Assembly: GCF_029633865.1 (NCBI RefSeq)
Contig: NC_079216.1
Location: forward strand, 60,590,545-60,654,544
DNA length: 64,000 nucleotides
Direction: 5' to 3'
Source of the DNA: Lampris incognitus
Taxonomy: Eukaryota > Chordata > Actinopteri > Lampriformes > Lampridae
Of the stretch, positions 54,188 through 64,000 are shown one piece after another. Position numbers and translations under genes: made by a program. The number at the start of each line of letters is the position of its first letter. The first letter of the stretch is position 1. The notes beneath the pieces were generated by a model, which saw only the letters and a list, made by a program, of their open reading frames with translations, had not been told where the DNA came from and searched no databases.

Positions 54188-55930
54188 CCGTGTCTGAGGC
54201 GCCGGAATGTTAGAGATAGCGTTTACTTAAAACTACAAACACAGCTTTTCAAACGACCTATTTTAAATAACTGTTCCGTGGCCAATGCTAACTGTAACGA
54301 TGTGGCTTTTATTACACTCTCTGTGGGCAGATAATTTGACGGTGCATCGCGAGGGTGGAGAAATCTTGATGAGTACAACCTCTACCGGGGGACAGGGGGA
54401 GCCACGTCCAAAGCTGTAGCGGGCCAGAAGATTGATGAGCGGGTGATAGGTGTGCCTGTGGTGTAATACATCACTCCTATTTTGGCAGGGCTGTCACCGG
54501 CATTGGATTTAAATCAGAGCGTTGACGGAAAATGCAATGATGTCAACAGCCACCCATCTCCCCAACCCCTTCCCCCGAAACACAGGTCTGGTCTGAGGTC
54601 AGGCAATCAGCTGATGCGGTGGTAGTTGAGAGAGAAGGGCTGCAATTCCGTCACAATCCCTGCCAGGGATAAGAGCTTCAGGGATCACTTAAGAAATAAC
54701 AAATGGCTTCTTTCTGTCCGACCACCTCTGCTTTCCTCCTCTCTGACTGGTGGGTATAGCAGAGTGAAAGGTGGAACCGGCAGAGTAATGGCCCGTAAAA
54801 GTCCAGGTCAATGGACTGCATGAGTCCCAAGAAGACGGTATTTTGTAATGCATGCATCCATCCACCACAGTGGATGGCTATACAACCATGGAAAAGTCCA
54901 TTTATCGTATATAGGGTAGGATTAATGGCATTAGCCATGGGTCCACTGGAGGGTTAAAGACTTACATTAGCTTCATATCGACCAAGAGGAGAGAAGGCAC
55001 GGGGGGCGGGGGGGCTGATGGGATATTGTGTGCTCTGAGAGGAACATTTACATTTCTGAAATCAGATAAGAATGCAAAATGAAGTAGTTAACCCTTCAAC
55101 CTTTTCTTTTTCTCTTTCCGTCAGACAATGCTCCCATCTTAAATGACCGTAGCGGGTAATTACAGAGGTCATTTGATATACAGTCCCACATAGACGGGAC
55201 AATCTGATCTCGACGATCGGAGCCGAGCTGATACGAGGCAGCTAGGCAATAGCCGGCAGTGCTGGGAACTTCACTGTGAAGCAGTGCCGTGTATCTGTAT
55301 TGAGAGGCGTGTATGTACGAGGTTGGCTGTTTAGCAGATGGCGAGGTGGGAACAGCAGGAATAGCTCTAAATCTCGGCACGCACTCCCCGCCAGCTGCAA
55401 AGTACAGATACAGGCACCTGCCTGGCGCTTCAAACGGAGCAGCCCAGCCCAACCTGCACGCCAGACAGGAGCCGAGGAGCTCCCTGCCTCCCCACTCCGC
55501 CCTTATCTGAGAGACACAGGAGGACGCAGCACACACAACGGAGGAGTTAGCAGTAAATAAGCCGGATAGGAATGACTGAAAACTGTACATGTGTGTTTGT
55601 TGGGGTTTTTTTTCAGGGCACTGCTTAGTAGGGTAAGTCAAACTGGAAAACCTCAACTATATAAAATGCTCTAGTTTATGTGCCACATAATACATTAAGC
55701 ACACTGTCTAAAACGGGTCGAGTTGGACGCAACACTTCTAATAAACAAACCTCAACTGCATTGCTAGGGGTCATAAAAAACACATGCCTGAAGCCCCCCC
55801 CACGAAGCAGCCGGGAGGGCCTTGGCTGGCGATAACCCCGGGAAGTGTCACGGTCTCTCGAGCTCTCATCTTTACAGTCTGAGCCGCCCACCCACACACC
55901 TCCAGTCTGCTCCCTAGCTTTGCCTTTCTG

Positions 55931-55972
<42 letters not shown>

Positions 55973-58900
55973 GCCAGCTTGCACCATCCCGCTTTGTCTA
56001 CACTGCGAGAATTCATTTTGCTATGAATGTGCCAAGGCCTGGAAGTGCCTAGCGGCCTTGTTGATTACATTATCTGTGCTATCTGCGAATTCTGGGGGGG
56101 ATCAAATAAGTCAATGGCATGTTTCTCTTCGTTTGTCTGCATGCCAGCACGGATACAAAGCACAGATTGGAAGATCGCGAGAGAGAGGCATCAAAAAGAG
56201 GAGAGAGAGAGAGACGGAGAGAGAGAGACGGAGAGAAACCGGAGCGATGCACACGAGGACATGCTGCATGAAAAGAGCTGCTCAGCGGTCATGACAAAAG
56301 AAAAGTCACCCAGCTTCACTCCAGAAATCACCAGTAAACCTTATGCCATTATTATTTTCTTCTTCACAGATAATAAACGTATTTTTGCGTGCTTGGGGTG
56401 AGGCATCGAGGAGCCGCCTTGTGATTTTTTTTTTCTCATGGTGACGACAAATAAAAGTCTCAAGTCATCGTCGTAAAAATCGAGTGTAATGGCTGAATTA
56501 CACTGTTGTTATTTCGCCAAATGAAAATTTTATGAACGGGGATTTAATCCCAGAATGGTGTAACCACAAAATATGTTCCCAAATCCACAATACTCACATA
56601 TTACACGACCGCTAGATGTCGCTATGGCCCCATTCCTACCCACACAGGGTCAAGTTGCTGACACTATCCTCTGTGCTTTAGAGATGCTGAGAGACGGCTC
56701 CCATAATAGGATGCTCACATTGGAAAAAAATAAAATAAAATAAATTCTGCATTGCTATTACAATTCAACCCGTTTCGCCCTGCCCCTCCCTCTGCAATAC
56801 TCTCAAACCGGAACAGTGCCCGGCGGCAGGGGGCTCGGGAATTACTCTACGTTGCGGAGCTGCTCGAGTAGGACTGCATATATTACGGCACATGTGAACC
56901 CGGGCCCTGCCTGTGGGAGTAGCCTTGCCATGCCAATAAAAAAACACATAAAGGATTCCACACTTGTTTATCATTTATGCTGAAATAACCGCCATGCTCA
57001 TTGTCCCCTCATGCTCACTATCCCCTTCTGGGGTCTGCACGGAATGAGGTATTTCGTGGCCATCGGTGGCTTGTCGGGGACCAGTTTTGCAGCCGGGCAT
57101 TTACGACAACTTCTATATAAACTGAATTCTGACGGATCAACGTGTGCAAAATCTGTGTCCGTTACAGCCGAGCGTGCGTTTTTAGAAGTCAGATGATGTT
57201 TTGTTTGACCCGGTCACTGTTTGGCATGACGACGCGGTGGTATGGCGGCGTCCATACGGGTGAACACACACAGCGGGGGTGTGAGAACGGTGCAAGCAAG
57301 CGGTTGAGAGGAGTGACAATGATTGCTTCAGCCCGGTTCTTCTCCTCCTCCCCGCTCCTACGTCGGTATCGCAATCTCTCAGTCGTGTTCAGGAGGCCGC
57401 GTGGAAACGACGATTCACAGAAGAACTGACGGCTATCAAGCCTATGTTGTCTCTGACTGACGGAGGGGGGGAGAGATTAATTTCACAGCAGCCCGGCCAC
57501 TGAACAAGATCAATACTACATAAGGAGGCCTGATGAATTTGAAATTTGTACTCAGAGCGGGTATTGATCAGCCTCAGCGAAAGAGCCTTCAAAAGCCCGT
57601 GTACATACAGTCAACATGCAGTTTATTCATATGATTGAGCCTTATAGCAACCAAGAACTACTGGAGGACAGTTATGCAAGAGAAAGCGTTTTCCTATTCA
57701 TTACAAACAACACTGACAAATCAATTATGTTGCAATCGCAGAAAGAATTATGGTTTCTTTTTTTTGAAAGATATTAACTTCCTATAGTGTATGAGCAGAG
57801 CTGCTCCTTCATCTCCAAATGATTCAGTGTGTGGCAGCTAAGAAAGAAGAAGACATAAGAGCTGACCCATGGAGGGCAGGAGCCGGGTGTGGCAGTCCTG
57901 GCCGGGAGGGACCAAAGGGGCGAAGGACCCCTCCTCTTAATTGGTTTTGAAAAGGAAAAGGTGGCTGAGACGCGGGGGTCCACATCGTCTTCTCCGGGAC
58001 CGTTTGGTTCGGAGAGGCCAGCTGGGCTGAGTCAGAAGCTGGACGCTTTAGTAGCGCCGCAGAATATATCAACGCTGGTGCTGGGGTCCAAAAAAAAAAA
58101 AGCGATGCGTGTCCCGTAAACCGCAAAACAAACATGATCTAATGAATTGCTTGCGGTCTTACGTAGTGGATTACACTGCAGAGGGAGGGAGCCAGTCATC
58201 CAACCTTCATAAAACAACACAAAAAGCTTCTCGTCCCTGGGCTGTGTTGCCTTCACTGACGCTCCTGCCAGAACACTCATCACGTGAGGCTGAACCACCT
58301 CACCCTCTTCCTCACAAAATATGGCCCGAGTGCTGGAAATCATGTTCCAGACTCCCATGTAATATGATTAGGAACTTATATGCCTGGACTAATCCAACTG
58401 TTACCCACAATCGCATTCTGGACTCTGACATATCTGACATGAGTCCACTGGAGCAGCGCATCTCCGGGCGTGACTGCGTGATTGGGTTACTCATCTCGGC
58501 CAGACTGCAATTTCACTTGAATTGAAGTGATCTGGTAAAACTACTCAGAATATCCACCTTTAGTACATCCAGTACTGTGCATGTTATGTACTATAACTGC
58601 CCTGTTGCTGTCTGGTTGTGTCTCATTTGGTTTTAGGACACGGGTGGAGCTTGCCTGATGCCGCATCTCAAAGAAATTACACAACTTTGTGGATATTAAC
58701 GAATCCCGTACACATCCGTAAATTCACACACCCAACGGCAACTCGGTCAGTTAAAATCATGTGACTGCTGCAATGTAACAGAGGAAGTTTGTTTTTGCAC
58801 AGCCGACCCCAAGTTTCCAACCACACTGACAAAACCCATAACCTACCCTTAAAGTGATGTTCTCTTAAAACAGGGGAACCAGATCAGAGTTAAAAGTTCA

Positions 58901-61900
58901 ACTGGAGCAGAAGGAATACGTTCACGTGGTCAAAATGTACTAAGAGAGAGAGAGTCACAAACATCAGCTCGGCCACGAGGACGAGGCCGCTGCGCCTCGG
59001 AGACGGGCTCCGGGGCCGACTCCTGTCCTGCGTCTCGTACTGCGGATGTCGGCTCTCGGACGGACGGACTCTTCGTTAACCTGGCATCTGGAGGCAATCT
59101 AATAAGGAGAATTCATTCTCTCCTGGGCAGCGTCTCCGGTCTGTCTCTGGGAAACAGGGGTGCGGGGCTGCCATGTGTGCTGAGGAGACGTTTCCTGGGT
59201 CAGCACGTGCCCGGAGATGGAGACCGACAGTCACCGGGGTAATGAGACGGTCGGCAGAGCAGGCACTAAGCTATGCACAGTCACACAGTCCATCAACCTT
59301 TGTCTTCTTCCTAATCTGTTTGTTCTGCTCATCTGGGCCACCTGCCCCCACACACATAAACAACACTGCAGGGAAGAAACTTTAGGTTGGATTAAATTCA
59401 CGTTGAACGGGGCTGGGCCGGCTTGTTTGCCCCTGAGCAACGACTCGTAGGGCTTTTATTTCAGTTCTCATGCTGTGGTGCATTCTAAACAAGCTGATAG
59501 TCACCCTCGGCACACGACTCGGTGGATAACAGCTGCACAAATAGGGACTCGGACTCAAGTGGTGATGGTGCGGCTCTCCATCTGACAGCAGGCAACTGGT
59601 TGTGCTGAAGCCCCCCCTCCCCCCGGCGCTGTCCGTGGTGCTGAGGAGAACAAAAGCATGAAAGCCCCTCCATGCTCCACTCTCTCTCTCTCTCTCTCTC
59701 GTACGGGGAGGGGCCGAGCCGTGAAGGGGGAGGCACCATGTGTACTTGATTCAATTAGCCCGTCTGCAAGGCCTCCCCTGGGACGGAGCTGCCGAGTAAA
59801 AAAAGGAGGGCTGCAGTCCCGCCTGACAAAGATGTTGCGCGCACCCACCGTGCCCCTGCTGAATCCGCCTCATTAGTCAGCCAAGCAAGTGTGCATCCCA
59901 AACAGCGCCCGGACCACACCACAGAGTACAGACTCTCATCCGGATCACAGGCGGCGGCTAGGGAACATCGAATACCCCGCCTTTGTTTCGAGTTTTCACT
60001 GCATTATTAAGCATGCATTTCTAACTGCATATAACCCTGCATCATGTTGGCATGGATACTGCACGTTTTCGTACATGTGGACGGTGGCCAAAACTAAAAT
60101 TCATTAAAAGTTCACTACCCTTTTTTTTTTTTTAAGCAATATAAAGCAATGGTGTTATCGTGCAGCATAGACAGGATTTCACTTGACTCGACTCCAGTAA
60201 TCTGTGAGTCTGAACATTAATACGAGGCCATATCTCTTCGCAAACATCTGTCATGCCCAGTCTGACTCGCGCCGTTGAAGAAAAAAAAAAGTTTAATCGA
60301 CATCACTGAGGAAAAAACACAGCATTTATGTCTCGTGAATGTCAGACACCGATGAATACGCGCCGGCGGCATTAGTATTCGTGTACAGCTCCGCTGATCC
60401 TTTGAAACACAGACGTCGGCCCTGGTTCTGCACTTGCCGCCTGTCAGAGCCGCCTGCGAGCGGCGGCGGAATTTCAAAGCAGGGAAAAAAGAACGGGAAC
60501 ACCTGTTTGGCCTGGTTTACCACAACATCACGCCACGTCTGCCAACACCAATCCGTGGAACAAAAATATTCCAACATCGTAATTAAAAGGCACGAAACAC
60601 GGCTTTAGTAAATGTCAGATCTGAATATAATGGGAAAAAAATAACGATTAATGTGGATCACGCGGGCCGTGTCCAACATCCAGCTCCATTAGAGATGCTA
60701 TTATGAAGGCCGTGCGGTCTTTTAGTTTTATTGATGGTGTAGCCGACCGAGTAAAGGCTTGAAGCGTTTGGATGGGAGCACTGTGTGATATATGAAGCAT
60801 GAACCCTTGGGAGGGTCGTGGCTTTCATGACTCAATCGCCTGCAGTGAGACGGCTCGATCAAGTTATTTCCTTTTAATCAAATGTTTTCAATTTTTACCA
60901 GGACCCGATTATTTATATATATGTATATATATATATATAATATTGTGGATGAACACAAAAATACACTGATGCACATGTGCAGCATGCAATATGTATACCC
61001 ACCCAGCTGCCCGTATGAACCACATGCAAGGACAAAACGCGTCCAAGGACAGGCACACCAAGCCGGCAGTCTGACAGACACACCTGCTGTGCTCTGGGTC
61101 CCGCTTGGGTCCTCCAGCAATCATCGCCATCACAGGAATCAGAGATAATTGCGCGGCTTTCCGCCCACCAGGCTTGGCTGATTTGCTAAATATGTATGGC
61201 TCCGCTGCAGCAATAACACTCGTCGAAATGAACGCACGGCACTTTACCGCACTACTGGTGGCGCTCATTTGTTCTGCCGTCCAACTGGAAAGAAAAAAAA
61301 AACAAATCAATTTGGCACTTAAGCCCCCCCCCACCCCACCCCCCGTGAATAATGTATCACCGTTCTCTCAAACCTCAACCCCCACACCTCCAAAACGGTC
61401 CCATTATTCAAACCCCCTTTTTTTACGACTCCCCTTTCTAGGTAACCCGGCTGTTCGCGTCCTCTATCAAAGCCGTTTGCGTTAACACACTGAGAGATAA
61501 ATCGTTAGGCGTTTGAAATCTGCCCGTTCTCATGAGGGACGCCATTTTTCATCTGTAATTATTACGTCCAACTAAAGCAAAAAAATCTTTTGTCGTCACA
61601 GGAAATAAAACCAACAACAATATAGTGGTATAGGGTGTAACCTGGACCAGTCTAAACTCCCTCATTGTAACTCGCCCAAACCCATTGGGGCATTTTTTTA
61701 TCTTAGCGTTGCAACCCAGTGCCGAGCTCGTGGTACTGCATTTGATTGGTAGCTCCGCTCTCTTTGTTCCCATTTCACACCAATCAGTTTGTGACCTAAG
61801 CCTCAGAATCGCAGCTCGCGGATAATCATCACTTTTCTTCCGAGAGCCCAGTCACACCTCTCCTGTCCTTGGGGGAGACAGACGCCGGGCCCCACGGTCT

Positions 61901-64000
61901 CATGTGCCCCATTATCTCAATGCAAATAGGAGCAAATCAGGGGGCCAACCTTTCATGTTAGAGCTAATTAGTGAGGAATGCTAGATTGTATACATTATGC
62001 ACATACAAAAGCTCTATACAATGCCGCGCTTCGAACCTTGCACACGAAGCTCGACGAGGAGCGGCGAGCTGCTCTCACACACAGGGGGACATTTGTTGTC
62101 AATATAATGCTGATTAAAGAGTCTGGGGAATTTTTCTTTTTTTTAAAAAAAAAATCATTGCTGGTTTACAAAATACTTGTGAGCACGTAATGCGTGGCTC
62201 ACACGAGAGCCATTCTGAGTGTACAGAGATCTATTAATATGACTCGTCTACGGCCTGCCAATGAATCAGGCCTCCTAACGGGAAGCCTGGCTCTTAAATG
62301 ACATAAGATCCAATGGCTGGGATGGCACCTGACAACTAGTAAATGAATGGCTCTCTCTCTCGCTCTCTCTCTCAGGGGGCCTATAAAGGAGGCTGCATTA
62401 AGATAATAATGTTGTATGGCAATTATTAAAGAGCAATAAAGTCGCTTTAGTACCCTCTCTAGCCCCACCTTGGCAGGCGGTGTACTGCCTGCACAGATCT
62501 TCTCAGTATGTGAACTGAGCAGTGGGCTCTGTATTGGAGCTACTGATATACATGTTAATTAAGTAAGATAAGCACGTGTTTGGATGTGTAACACTTGCAG
62601 AGTTGAGGACACAGCAGACCCTTTTGTAACTGTTTACGGCGGATTGTGGATCCCCGTTTGATGTTGCAAATGAATAGCTTCAAAAACAAAATTAAATCTG
62701 CTCTTTGACAAATCCTCATTTGCATCAACATAAAGAGCATCCAAGCCTCGGCTAAGCTGACGTGGTTCATGAGTCTTAGGACATCATCCAGTGACTTTTA
62801 ATGGCGTTATTACACGATTGCTGCAGATGGCCTGAAGCGAACCGGCGTGGATCTGGTTCACAATCTGCAGGAATGTGGTGGAGATACAGCCACCTTTCTC
62901 CACCTTTTTATTTAAAAGAGTTTTCCCCACCCTTTTCAGCTGTTATAAATCTTTATGACAAAAAACCTCATTGCATACATTATACAACAGTAAATATCTG
63001 ACTGATGCAATGGGCCAAAAAAAAGGGGGAGATTTTACAAAATGAAGTAACTTAATGCTGTTTTAGTAGTGTTTTTAATCACGTTGGGGATTGTTTGCTT
63101 CATGGTGTTCACAGAGTAGACAGTCTATGCATGTCTGTATCCACTACATTTCCTAGGGCATTTTGGTAGGACATAAAACCCCCCCAAAATAATATATCAC
63201 GGAGAACTGATTGGCTGTTAGAGCAGGTTCAGTGCTGCAAGCCGAACAAATGAGACGTAAAGCTAGCTCGACTGGAGATGCAGAGAATCTGTGGTAGTCT
63301 GAACTGGGCTGCTATGCAAGACAGAGGACAGCCAGGTTAGTGCAGTCACCTAGAGACATTGCATAACAATGCATTGTATTCAACAGAATTAAAATGAAAA
63401 AAAAAGTAAATCTCTATCTGAGCTTGATGTTAACATGTCATATTGCATGGCTTGCAAAGATTAGCATACAGTGAGAAGTTAATTTTACCATGTGCAGCAG
63501 CAAAGTCATTAGGCGCCCTTCTTTCCTCTCTTAACCTTAGGGGGGGGGCATCTTCACCTTCATCCCCTTCTGCCCCGTCTCACAGATCAGCTTCCTGCAG
63601 CAGGGGAATGGCAGAGAAGCCCAGGGGGTTGCAGTTGCGCCAGCTGGCTGCATGCATAGCTAATGCACAGTCAACACAGTTGCAACAAAAGCAACACCGA
63701 TACAAGGATCTTGGGCAAGTTTTTGAGAAATGGGTCAACAGTCTCGATGCGGTAATAGTTAGGTTTCACACCCTCCCTGTGCTTGACTGTGTTGCCCCAG
63801 TCACCAGCAGTTACACAGCAACACTCCCGATGCTCCGGTAAACATGGCAGCACAGTCTCCTTCCAGAAACACAAAGCTGAGGTTCCTCGGGGGACTGAAC
63901 CTGCTGGGAATGCAGAGGCGGGAGCCAAACAAAGAGTAATCTTCACCTTACAGAATGTTCTGGATTCACTAACACGCACTCTGAATTTATCTGCAGACAA
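54188..64000. other. Gene-poor region, possible regulatory desert
   Basis: No coding exon, RNA gene or full transposon recognised. It has CT microsatellites (55938-55968, 59682-59700, 62350-62374), GA tracts (56200-56235), an AT-rich run (60915-60940) and several AT-rich stretches with TAATTA-type motifs that look unique. Open frames of up to 186 codons (for example 55096-55656, minus) have no domain signature. Confidence 0.4.
55938..55968. repeat. (CT)n microsatellite
   Basis: About 31 bases of CT. Confidence 0.95.

Noticed and set aside
53835-54334. Open frames running through the N block
   Set aside because: They are artefacts of the assembly gap.
55096-55656. 186-codon minus-strand frame
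   Set aside because: No recognisable motif, no splice context and no neighbouring exon; length alone is within chance for this window.

Overview
The window is teleost fish genomic DNA. It holds spliced vertebrate genes with GT-AG introns, dense fish-type transposons (Tc1-like elements, L2- and RTE-like LINEs, a Penelope-like element, two families of tRNA-derived SINEs, TTAA-type MITEs), many microsatellites and one 200-base assembly gap (53988-54187). The species cannot be named from the sequence.

Gene layout, left to right: hexa, the alpha chain of lysosomal beta-hexosaminidase (+, 63-16245; 5' exons lie before the window); nr2e3, a photoreceptor nuclear receptor (+, 25118-27472); stoml1, a stomatin/SCP2 protein (+, 28140-33184); cyp11a1, mitochondrial cholesterol side-chain cleavage P450 (+, 35963-40940); and on the minus strand, tail-to-tail with cyp11a1, exons I attribute to ccdc33 (42534-44744), which look broken. 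As far as I recall, the human counterparts lie close together on chromosome 15q23-q24, with CYP11A1 and CCDC33 tail-to-tail, so this appears to be a conserved linkage block. The genes are not a pathway: they serve lysosomal glycolipid turnover, rod photoreceptor identity, late-endosomal membrane/lipid organisation, steroid synthesis and (probably) a coiled-coil protein.

hexa introns carry most of the mobile DNA. Intron 6 holds a minus-strand Penelope-like element (about 709-5566) with inverted pseudo-LTRs, itself interrupted by an L2 LINE and a Tc1-like element. Intron 7 holds a dead Tc1-like element and a split SINE. Intron 10 holds a lone Penelope pseudo-LTR, L2 and RTE LINE remnants and a head-to-head SINE pair. 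Two Tc1-like copies of equal length (1618 bp, about 99% identical) lie upstream of nr2e3 and inside cyp11a1 intron 6, in direct orientation.

From about 45.4 kb to the end I recognise no protein-coding exon. The region holds a fold-back element, microsatellites, a 23-bp minisatellite, LINE fragments, one SINE and AT-rich stretches with homeodomain-type motifs that could be conserved non-coding DNA.

The most interesting observations are hammerhead-ribozyme-like cores in the Penelope pseudo-LTRs, an inverted SINE dimer with a single target duplication inside a ccdc33 exon, the decay of ccdc33, and the matched Tc1 pair bracketing two complete genes.
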